A stretch of 5,645 nucleotides of DNA from Clostridia bacterium (GTDB lineage Bacteria > Bacillota_A > Clostridia > Christensenellales > CAG-138), in the NCBI GenBank assembly GCA_017459315.1, contig JAFUDD010000144.1, forward strand, positions 1-5,645, given 5' to 3'. A program made the translations under genes and the position numbers. Position 1 is the stretch's first letter; each line of letters opens with the position of its first letter. The notes below the pieces were generated by a model, which was not told the DNA's origin, ran no database searches, and worked only from the letters and a program-made list of their open reading frames with translations. Of this stretch, positions 1 through 5,179 are shown one piece after another.

Positions 1-1320
1 GGGCCCGTGCATGCGGCGGACGCCGTGACCGCGGAGCACAGCGTGCTTGCATGGGCGGAGGCGGAATCCCGTCGTTTCGATATGGATAAGGGCGTGATTC
101 CCTCCATCAACGGACGATGGCATGAGCCCTATATGGGATGGGCGAGCACGCCGCTGACCGGCGGCGCGGAATATGACGGCGCGATTGCCGCCGCCAACGA
201 CTGGATGCAAAAGCTTTTCGGCTTTTCGATGAAGCCCGATGTGACCGTGACCGTATGGACCGACCCGAAAGGGTATCGGAAGGACTATATCCGGGTAGCC
301 GACAGCGATCTCGAAACGATCGTTTCGATGGATCGGGAAACGCTGCAGCTGATCAACATCGACACGGCGCGCACGGACGGCAAACGGATTCCGAGCGTTA
401 CGGCAACGGAGCAGACGGCAAAGGACATCATAGATGTATTCGGCTGGACGATGCAGCTTGTTGATGGGGGAAGATGGCCGACCATAGCACTGTACACAAA
501 CGAGGGACCGGTGGTTGGGCTCAGCATCGTCGCAAATGCGGTTGCTTCGGTGCGCGTCTATGAAAACGTCGCTTGTTTGGAGGAGCTTGTGTATACGGTG
601 GCCGATCTGCAATCGCACGCGGCATACGTGGAAAAGGTGTACGGCGAGCCGTCGTTTGTAAAAGGCGAAGAAGCCGAACTTTTGAAAAGGCATCCGGACG
701 CCATGACGCGCAAGCAGCTGTTTACGCTGCTCGAACAGCTCTATCGGCAGGCCTCGGATGAATGGCCGGGCGAGGACGCATTCACGGCGACGCTGTATCT
801 CGACGAGACCGGCGACCGCGAGGATTATTGGCAGGTCACGTTGGCAAGCGGCGGGATGATGCAGATTTCCGCGGAAAGCGGGTTAGTCATTTCGGCTAAG
901 AGTATGTACCTAAGTCCACTTGACGACGACACCCTGCCGGAGCAGGTCATGCCGCTCGATGATAAATGGCACAATCCTAAGTTTACCGACGCCATCGATA
1001 AAGCATATGATGACTACGTGACCGAAAAGATAGCACCGTGGATCAACGCGCTTGCCCGCGGGCAGGAGCGTGGACAGGTCAAAGAGGTTTCGGTGGGCGC
1101 GCTTTACGATTACTATTATGCAAATGTGGATATCGAGCTGAACGACGGCACGATGTATGAGCTCAACTTCTCGCACGGTGTGCTCCAGTATATCGAATAC
1201 TACTTCAGCAGCGATTCGATGCGGGAGCCGATTCTTGCCGGAACATGGATGGTAGACGCGCTCTACCGCAACAATGTCACCGGCGAGACGTTCTATACAA
1301 ACCCGCCGATGTGGGAATAA
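1..1320 (+). CDS. Protein of unknown function with repeated PepSY-like units (5' end cut by window)
   Basis: The reading frame is open from the first base, so the N-terminus lies outside the window. The GTG at position 7 has no visible ribosome binding site or signal peptide after it and is probably internal. I do not recognise the family. Counting from that GTG, four units can be made out, each an alpha helix followed by alternating hydrophobic beta strands: about residues 55-120, 134-187, 234-300 and 325-402. The third has the strand pattern W-Q-V-T-L, then I-S-A-E-S-G-L-V-I-S, which resembles PepSY/YPEB-type domains; the first and fourth have similar strands (Y-I-R-V ... I-N-I-D; V-D-I-E-L ... 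Y-E-L-N-F). No membrane helix lies in the visible part. The composition is acidic and aromatic. Such modules usually occur in exported or membrane-anchored proteins, so an extracytoplasmic location is likely but inferred. It ends just before a terminator hairpin and faces the rluB operon. Confidence 0.75.
   Translation, partial: GPVHAADAVTAEHSVLAWAEAESRRFDMDKGVIPSINGRWHEPYMGWASTPLTGGAEYDGAIAAANDWMQKLFGFSMKPDVTVTVWTDPKGYRKDYIRVADSDLETIVSMDRETLQLINIDTARTDGKRIPSVTATEQTAKDIIDVFGWTMQLVDGGRWPTIALYTNEGPVVGLSIVANAVASVRVYENVACLEELVYTVADLQSHAAYVEKVYGEPSFVKGEEAELLKRHPDAMTRKQLFTLLEQLYRQASDEWPGEDAFTATLYLDETGDREDYWQVTLASGGMMQISAESGLVISAKSMYLSPLDDDTLPEQVMPLDDKWHNPKFTDAIDKAYDDYVTEKIAPWINALARGQERGQVKEVSVGALYDYYYANVDIELNDGTMYELNFSHGVLQYIEYYFSSDSMREPILAGTWMVDALYRNNVTGETFYTNPPMWE
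311..328. repeat. 18-bp perfect palindrome inside the left-hand gene
   Basis: TCGAAACGATCGTTTCGA is a perfect inverted repeat with no spacer, centred on GATC. It falls inside coding sequence (codons for E-T-I-V-S and flanks), so it may be chance or codon-driven. No second copy was seen in the window. Confidence 0.5.
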
Positions 1321-1340
1321 ATCCCAATACAATAGACGAC

Positions 1341-1373
1341 AAAACCCGACGGGCTGTCCCGCCGGGTTGTTTT
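1341..1373. terminator. Rho-independent terminator, probably bidirectional
   Basis: The arms at 1345-1353 and 1358-1366 pair through eight G-C pairs with one central A/C mismatch around a CTGT loop. Two further A-T pairs extend the base. A T-rich run (TTGTTTT) follows on the plus strand, and the AAAA at 1341-1344 gives a T-run on the minus strand. It lies between two convergent genes ending at 1320 and 1398, so it can serve both. Confidence 0.8.
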
Positions 1374-1397
1374 GCTCTATACAGTTTGTGAAGCTGT

Positions 1398-2120
1398 TCA
1401 GCTTTCCTTGATCTGCTCCTTCAGCGCGCCGAGCTCGCTTTCGCTTAAGTACCGCCATTCGCCGGGGCGCATCGAACCGAGCTGCAAGGGGCCGTAGGCT
1501 TCGCGCTTAAGGCGCAGCGTTTTATGCCCCACGGCTTCGAGCATCCGGCGAATCTGCCGGTTGCGGCCTTCGTGAATCGTGATCGAGAACGCGGTGCCGC
1601 CGGTCGTGGAACGGCGAATGTTCGTAACCTTAGCGGGCGCGGTCAGACCGTCGTCCAGCTCGACGCCGTTGGTGAGCGCGGCGATCTCGGAGGCGGACAG
1701 CGTGCCGTCACAGACCACGCGGTAGGTCTTGGTGACGCCGTAACGCGGGTGCATCAGCCGGTTTGCCAGCTCGCCGTCGTTGGTCAGCAGCAGCAGTCCC
1801 TCGGAATTGAGGTCGAGCCGCCCGACGTTATAGAGCCGGTAGGGGAGGTCCTTGACAAATTCCTGCACGGTTTTCCGGCCGCGTTCGTCCTCGGATGTGC
1901 TGACGACGCCGCGCGGCTTATACAGCATGATCACGACATGCCGCTTTTGCGGCTTGATGACCTTGCCGTTTACGGCGACGATGTCCTTCGTTTCGTCCAC
2001 CGACTGTCCGATGGCGGCAGGCCGCCCGTTGACCGTGACCTTACCGTCCTCGATCAGCTGCTCGCTCGCCCGGCGCGACGCCACGCCACAATCCGCCATG
2101 TATTTCTGTAACCGTACCAT
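1398..2120 (-). CDS. rluB: RsuA/RluB-family 23S rRNA pseudouridine synthase
   Basis: This 240-residue protein isomerises a specific uridine of rRNA to pseudouridine; RluB modifies 23S rRNA near position 2605 in E. coli. An S4 RNA-binding domain occupies about residues 2-50 (RLQKYMADCGVASRRASEQL). The catalytic core follows at about 62-225, with the family motif GRLDLNSEGLLLLTNDG; the catalytic aspartate is D103. The conserved HEGRNRQIRRM segment is at 183-193. Length and motifs are normal. The ATG is preceded by a strong AGGAGGGG (2124-2131). It lies 28 bp downstream of the carboxypeptidase gene and is the last gene of the minus-strand operon, ending before the shared terminator. Association of rluB with sporulation and D-Ala carboxypeptidase genes is also known in Bacillus (dacB-spmA-spmB-rluB). 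The family is certain; RluB rather than RsuA or RluE/F is inferred from context and Firmicute gene content. Confidence 0.95.
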   Translation of the reverse strand: MVRLQKYMADCGVASRRASEQLIEDGKVTVNGRPAAIGQSVDETKDIVAVNGKVIKPQKRHVVIMLYKPRGVVSTSEDERGRKTVQEFVKDLPYRLYNVGRLDLNSEGLLLLTNDGELANRLMHPRYGVTKTYRVVCDGTLSASEIAALTNGVELDDGLTAPAKVTNIRRSTTGGTAFSITIHEGRNRQIRRMLEAVGHKTLRLKREAYGPLQLGSMRPGEWRYLSESELGALKEQIKES

Positions 2121-2148
2121 TTGCCCCTCCTGTTCTCCGCCGCGCCTG

Positions 2149-3282
2149 TCAGCGTCCTGTCCAGTCCCCGATCAGCTTTCGCACGGCAAAGCCGAATCCG
2201 CGTCGATTCACACTTTCGCGTGCGAGGATCGGCGCTTCGGCAACCGCTTCGCCGTTCACGGTGACGCGCACCGTACCGAGCGTATCGCCCGCCGCGACCG
2301 GCGCCTGCACGCTTTCCTTCAGCGACACGGACACCGAAACGGCCTCCGCGCCGTCGCTTCGCATCGGGTACAGTATATCGCATTTCAGCCCCGCGGGCAA
2401 GGATGATTTTTCCCCGCCGCGCACGGAAACGGTAAAACTTTCGGAAGCCGACCTAATTAGGTGACTTTCATAATTCGAAAACCCGAAATCGAGTATCGCC
2501 CTTGCGTCGTCCCACATCTTCGGCGCGTTCAATACCGTGCCGACAAGCTGCATCCCGTCACGGCTCGCGGCAAACGAAAGACATTTGCCCGCGGCCTTGG
2601 TGTAACCGGTTTTGACGCCGTTGCAGCCGGGGTACTCGGTCAAAAATCTGTTTTTGTTCCGAAACGAGCGCGCAGAGGAGCAACCCTCGCATACGCGGTA
2701 GGTCGTGCCGACGATGGTGCGGAATGTTTCGTTTTGCATCGCAGCCGCCGAAAGCAGGGCAAGCTCCCGCGCGGTCGTGTAATGCTCCGGCGCATGCAGA
2801 CCGTTCGGGTTCTGAAAATGCGTGTTCACAAGCCCGAGCGCCGCGGCTTTTTCGTTCATCCGCTGCACGAATTTGTCCACGCTGCCGTCCACCGCAAGCG
2901 CAATGGCGACCGCCGCGTCGTTGCCGCTTTGCAGCATCAGCCCATACAGCAGTTCTAAAAGCGGCAGCGTTTCGCCGGCCTTCAGGTGGATCGACGAGCC
3001 CTCGGTTCCGGCAGCCGCTTCGGTAACGGTCACGATGCGGTCAAGCCCGCCCGCTTCGATGGCGACGAGCGCCGTCATGATCTTGGTCGTGCTCGCCTGC
3101 TCCATGCGCTTGTCTGCGTTCTTTTCCAGCAGTATGCGGCCGGACGACGCCTCCATCAAAAACGCGCTTTCGGCGGAAACGGCGGGCGGGACAAGGGAGG
3201 GCGAAGGTTCGGCAAGGGCGAATGCGGGCAAGGAAAGAAGGGCCGCCAGCAGCGCAGTTACGGCTGCTCGCACGGTGCGCAC
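2149..3282 (-). CDS. Secreted D-alanyl-D-alanine carboxypeptidase (peptidase S11, DacB/DacF type)
   Basis: This penicillin-binding protein removes the terminal D-Ala from peptidoglycan stem pentapeptides outside the membrane. All three active-site motifs are present (377-residue numbering from the GTG at 3282): STTK at 64-67 with nucleophile S64, SGN at 119-121 and KTG at 224-226. A signal peptide covers residues 1-24 (basic start, Ala/Leu core, cleavage after ALA). A beta-rich C-terminal domain follows the catalytic domain, ending in a basic, amphipathic helix-like tail (about 355-377) of the kind that tethers these enzymes to the membrane. An ATG at 3330 is also in frame, but it lacks a good binding site and would put 16 polar residues before the signal peptide; the GTG has GGAGG seven bases upstream. 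This start overlaps the end of ytfJ by 25 bp, suggesting translational coupling. Synteny suggests the sporulation-type DacB, but DacF or a vegetative PBP5 role cannot be excluded. Extra cysteines, including C198/C201, precede the KTG motif. Confidence 0.95.
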   Translation of the reverse strand: MRTVRAAVTALLAALLSLPAFALAEPSPSLVPPAVSAESAFLMEASSGRILLEKNADKRMEQASTTKIMTALVAIEAGGLDRIVTVTEAAAGTEGSSIHLKAGETLPLLELLYGLMLQSGNDAAVAIALAVDGSVDKFVQRMNEKAAALGLVNTHFQNPNGLHAPEHYTTARELALLSAAAMQNETFRTIVGTTYRVCEGCSSARSFRNKNRFLTEYPGCNGVKTGYTKAAGKCLSFAASRDGMQLVGTVLNAPKMWDDARAILDFGFSNYESHLIRSASESFTVSVRGGEKSSLPAGLKCDILYPMRSDGAEAVSVSVSLKESVQAPVAAGDTLGTVRVTVNGEAVAEAPILARESVNRRGFGFAVRKLIGDWTGR

Positions 3283-3716
3283 GGTTCGTCCTCCGGGGCG
3301 GGCTTTGCTTTGCCGGTCTGCGTCCGGCATGTTTTGACAACCTGCTTGGCTTCCTCGATGACGCCGGGGATCATCTGCACAAGCCGGTCAACGGCGCTGT
3401 CACAGTCGGCGCACAGGATCGTCGTACTGCCGGAGCGCATGCAAAGGAACGCCTTGGGCGTGATCGTCACGCCGACGACGCTTGCGCCAAGGAATGGATA
3501 ATCCTTTGCGCCGGGCGTGGCCTTGTCGCTCTGGTGCTGTACGGTCTGGGTCGGGAAATCGCCGCCGCCGGTAAAGAAACCGAGGCTGACCTTGGATACG
3601 GGCAGCACGACCGCGCCGCCCTCGCCGTAGATCGGATCGCCGACGATCGTGTTCACATCCACGATGTTCTTGATCTCGTTCATCGTGGTTTGGAGAATGG
3701 TTTCAACGGGAGACAT
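3258..3716 (-). CDS. ytfJ: Sporulation protein YtfJ (GerW family)
   Basis: The protein is 152 residues. Its N-terminus is diagnostic of the YtfJ/GerW family: a short helix (VETILQTTMNEIKNIVDVNT) followed by IVGDPI, then GAVVLPVSKVSLGFFTGGGDF at about 34-54 and a conserved hydrophobic VVGVTITPKAFLCM segment at about 80-93. A final helix (109-128) carries the typical DRLVQMIPGVIEEAK. GerW is made in the forespore in Bacillus and is needed for normal spore germination; the biochemical activity is not known. The start ATG has AAAGAGGT (3723-3730) upstream. It follows the YtfI-like gene by 52 bp and its 3' end overlaps the carboxypeptidase start. Unusually it has six cysteines, with two CxxC pairs (C102/C105 and C146/C149), the second in a Pro/Glu-rich tail encoded partly in the overlap. 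Confidence 0.92.
   Translation of the reverse strand: MSPVETILQTTMNEIKNIVDVNTIVGDPIYGEGGAVVLPVSKVSLGFFTGGGDFPTQTVQHQSDKATPGAKDYPFLGASVVGVTITPKAFLCMRSGSTTILCADCDSAVDRLVQMIPGVIEEAKQVVKTCRTQTGKAKPAPEDEPCAPCEQP
3290..3294 (-). promoter_or_regulatory. Shine-Dalgarno deciding the GTG start of the carboxypeptidase
   Basis: The minus strand reads GGAGG, then seven bases, then GTG at 3282. The site lies inside the ytfJ coding sequence. It favours this GTG over the upstream in-frame ATG at 3330 and over a second GTG nine bases further in. Confidence 0.75.
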
Positions 3717-3768
3717 GAAAGTACCTCTTTTCTGTATTTTGCATTAGATTGCGCATATTAAGGCGCCT

Positions 3769-4311
3769 TTATGCGGCGGGCTGCGGCATAGAGCGCGGCA
3801 CCTTGCCATGCGCGGCCCTTGCTTTTCGATGCGGGAGCAAAAAGAAGATCGGGTAGAACAGCCCGACAATTTCGGCGGACAGACGGAATACGGCACAGTC
3901 GAACGCGGGGCGCGGCGTGACGCGTCCCCTTCGACACACGCGCGGCAGCAGCATCGAAAAGACGCCGCATAACAGGCCGAGCGTTTCCACGGTGCGCGCG
4001 TTGTCGCCCTCGATGCCGAGCGTGACCTTTAGGTCGATGCGCTCGATCTGCCATGCGCGCGGGTTCGGGGCGGGCGGAGGATTCGGAGAGAGCAGGGGAT
4101 AAGTGCGGCCGAGCACGCGGATCGAAAGATACGGTTCGGACAGCAGATGCAGACGCAGACGGAACGGCACGGGAATCGCGCCGAACAGATGAAAGCGAAC
4201 AAACACAACGCCGCCCTTGGGGCTCAGGCGGGCGGTCGCGGTGACAACGACCGGCACCGAAAGCAGCAGAACAAGGAGCAGCAGAGCAAACAGCGCATAC
4301 AGAACGATCAT
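3769..4311 (-). CDS. DUF2953 (YtfI-like) membrane-anchored protein
   Basis: The protein is 180 residues and its biochemical function is unknown. One N-terminal membrane segment spans about residues 3-25 (very Leu/Val rich). A beta-rich stretch follows (27-75), then a Pro-rich linker, then the part that looks like the DUF2953 core at about 88-158, including a hydrophobic helix (109-123) and a V-T-P-R-P-x-F-D-C-A-V-F-R-L segment. The tail is basic (161-173). In Bacillus subtilis the DUF2953 protein YtfI is encoded next to YtfJ, and the same pairing is seen here, which supports the assignment. It is the first gene of the minus operon. No Shine-Dalgarno is visible before the ATG, and no alternative in-frame start was found upstream. 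A TATAAT lies 29 bp upstream, giving a short leader. Confidence 0.8.
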   Translation of the reverse strand: MIVLYALFALLLLVLLLSVPVVVTATARLSPKGGVVFVRFHLFGAIPVPFRLRLHLLSEPYLSIRVLGRTYPLLSPNPPPAPNPRAWQIERIDLKVTLGIEGDNARTVETLGLLCGVFSMLLPRVCRRGRVTPRPAFDCAVFRLSAEIVGLFYPIFFLLPHRKARAAHGKVPRSMPQPAA

Positions 4312-4339
4312 GGGGATAGGGTCTGCGCCAAGATGGTAA

Positions 4340-4345
4340 ATTATA
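4340..4345 (-). promoter_or_regulatory. Candidate -10 element for the DUF2953-ytfJ-dac-rluB operon
   Basis: The minus strand reads a perfect TATAAT here, which would place transcription start near 4333, about 20 bases before the ATG at 4311. No good -35 hexamer lies at the usual 16-18 bp; TTGTCG is present but 24 bp away. Such a short leader agrees with the missing Shine-Dalgarno. Confidence 0.4.
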
Positions 4346-4425
4346 CAGAAAATATACGGAATTATTTTTCGACAAAAAAAGGAAAAAGAGGAAAAACGGA
4401 GAATATGTCAGTAAGAGGGAGAGAA

Positions 4426-4476
4426 ATGAGATATCCCGACTACAAACAACATGGAGGTAGAAACTATGCTGTATGA
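4426..4476 (+). CDS. Possible 16-residue leader peptide overlapping the oadG start
   Basis: An ATG at 4426 is preceded by a purine-rich AGAGGGAG (4414-4421) at suitable spacing and opens a 16-codon frame ending in TGA at 4474-4476. It overlaps the first 11 bases of oadG in another frame, and it contains the oadG Shine-Dalgarno. The peptide (MRYPDYKQHGGRNYAV) has no recognisable family or run of a single regulatory amino acid. It could couple translation into oadG. It may equally be a chance open frame in a purine-rich leader. Confidence 0.2.
   Translation: MRYPDYKQHGGRNYAV
4453..4457 (+). promoter_or_regulatory. Shine-Dalgarno deciding the oadG start
   Basis: GGAGG stands eight bases before the ATG at 4466. 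An in-frame ATG at 4451 overlaps this site, has no binding site of its own at proper spacing, and is therefore not the likely start. Confidence 0.85.
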
Positions 4477-4801
4477 ACAGGCAGCATCCGGGGCGCTGTC
4501 CTTTACGGACAATCTCGCCATGGATACGCTGCTGACATTCCTGCTGGGCCTCGGCATCGTGTTCGTCGGCCTTATCGCGCTTGTGGCGATTGTCAAGCTG
4601 ATGGGCGTCATCATGGAAAAGGTTTCCGGCAAGGAAGCGCCCGCCCCTGCGCCCGCTCACGTACCGGCCGCGCCCGCCGTCAAGGCTGCGCCCGAGCCGA
4701 ACCACGGCGAGCTTGTCGCCGCCGTAAGCGCCGCGCTTGCGACCGTGATGGGCACAAAGGTCAGCGGCATCCGTATCTTATCTATGAAAAAAGTCGATTA
4801 A
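4466..4801 (+). CDS. oadG: OadG-type small subunit (gamma/delta) of a sodium-pumping decarboxylase
   Basis: This 111-residue membrane protein is the assembly subunit of Na+-translocating decarboxylases, called OadG (gamma) in oxaloacetate decarboxylase and MmdD/GcdD (delta) in the methylmalonyl-CoA and glutaconyl-CoA enzymes. One membrane helix lies at about residues 20-46 (DTLLTFLLGLGIVFVGLIAL and onward). An Ala/Pro linker follows at 57-78. A short conserved C-terminal element, ELVAAVSAALATVMG then SGIRILSMKKV, is typical of the delta form, where it holds the alpha subunit to the complex. The start is the ATG at 4466, set by GGAGG at 4453-4457. It is the first gene of the operon, 24 bp before the biotin carrier gene. 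The family is clear. The symbol is a family label, since the substrate cannot be told from this subunit. Confidence 0.88.
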   Translation: MLYEQAASGALSFTDNLAMDTLLTFLLGLGIVFVGLIALVAIVKLMGVIMEKVSGKEAPAPAPAHVPAAPAVKAAPEPNHGELVAAVSAALATVMGTKVSGIRILSMKKVD

Positions 4802-4825
4802 GGAAATTGATGGAGGAAGCAAATC

Positions 4826-5167
4826 ATGCGTAAGTTTTTAATCAACGTCAACGGAACCAAGTACGAAGTCGAGGTCGAGGAAATTGACCCGAAGGCCGTC
4901 AAGGAAGCGCCCAAGGCCGCTGCCGCTCCCGCCGCGCCTAAGGCTGCCGGCGCCGGTGAAAAGGTGACTTCTCCGATGCCGGGCAACATCCTGTCCGTCG
5001 CGGTCAAGGAGGGCGACACGGTCAAGGAGGGTCAGCAGCTCATGATCCTTGAAGCCATGAAGATGGAAAACGAAATTCTTGCGCCCTGCGCGGGCAAGGT
5101 GACCTCCGTTGCCGTTGCCAAGGGTTCCACGGTGGAAAGCGGTACCTTGCTCTGCACCATCGCATAA
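4826..5167 (+). CDS. Biotin carrier subunit (BCCP-like) of the sodium-pumping decarboxylase
   Basis: This 113-residue carrier shuttles CO2 on biotin from the carboxyltransferase (alpha) to the membrane beta subunit; equivalents are MmdC and GcdC. An N-terminal segment (MRKFLINVNGTKYEVEVEEI, 1-20) leads into an Ala/Pro/Lys linker (22-43). A biotinyl domain of about 68 residues follows (46-113). The biotinylation motif EAMKMEN is at 76-82 with K79 as the attachment lysine. SPMPGNILSVAVKEGDTV and the symmetric LAPCAGKVTSVAVAKG half are typical of the fold. GGAGG (4812-4816) stands nine bases before the ATG. The gene lies between oadG and the beta-subunit gene with 24 and 12 bp gaps, an order (delta, biotin, beta) matching gcdD-gcdC-gcdB and part of mmd clusters. 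A separate carrier, rather than one fused to alpha, suits the MmdC/GcdC layout. Confidence 0.95.
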   Translation: MRKFLINVNGTKYEVEVEEIDPKAVKEAPKAAAAPAAPKAAGAGEKVTSPMPGNILSVAVKEGDTVKEGQQLMILEAMKMENEILAPCAGKVTSVAVAKGSTVESGTLLCTIA

Positions 5168-5179
5168 GCGAGGCCGCCT

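Larger units (their letters stand above)
4312..4465. promoter_or_regulatory. AT-rich divergent intergenic region
   Basis: This 154-bp stretch separates the minus-strand sporulation/cell-wall operon from the plus-strand decarboxylase operon and must hold the promoter of at least the latter. It is much richer in A and T than the genes on either side. It contains a minus-strand -10 hexamer (4340-4345), a direct repeat with an 11-bp period (4342-4361) and a plus-strand polypurine run (4374-4396) within the oadG leader. I could not assign a convincing -35/-10 pair for the plus strand, and I see no terminator or recognisable riboswitch. Confidence 0.6.

Noticed and set aside
910..1458. Minus-strand open frame of 182 codons opposite the left-hand gene
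   Set aside because: It runs through the terminator hairpin and into rluB in another frame, with no recognisable product.
1524..2111. Plus-strand open frame of 195 codons opposite rluB
   Set aside because: Its frame is antisense to a certain pseudouridine synthase and the product resembles no family; this is expected from the GC-rich codon pattern.
3283..3330. ATG at 3330 as the start of the carboxypeptidase
   Set aside because: No good binding site precedes it, and it would put 16 polar residues ahead of an otherwise standard signal peptide; the GTG at 3282 has GGAGG at ideal spacing.
3760..3769. 10-bp palindrome AAGGCGCCTT at the end of the DUF2953 gene as a terminator
   Set aside because: There is no loop or T-run on the minus strand, and the next gene follows closely in the same operon.
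4369..4374. TTGTCG on the minus strand as the -35 partner of TATAAT at 4340-4345
   Set aside because: The spacing is 24 bp, too long for a normal sigma-A promoter.
4405..4425. Longer leader frame starting at 4405
   Set aside because: Its only nearby binding site (GGAG at 4398-4401) is just three bases away, so the start at 4426 is better; even that one is uncertain.
4451..4465. ATG at 4451 as the start of oadG
   Set aside because: This ATG overlaps the GGAGG that serves the ATG at 4466.
3758..4705. Long minus-strand open frame of 315 codons spanning the DUF2953 gene, the intergenic region and part of oadG
   Set aside because: It crosses the AT-rich divergent region, its product is Arg/Ala-rich low-complexity sequence typical of a GC-rich shadow frame, and two recognisable genes occupy the same DNA.
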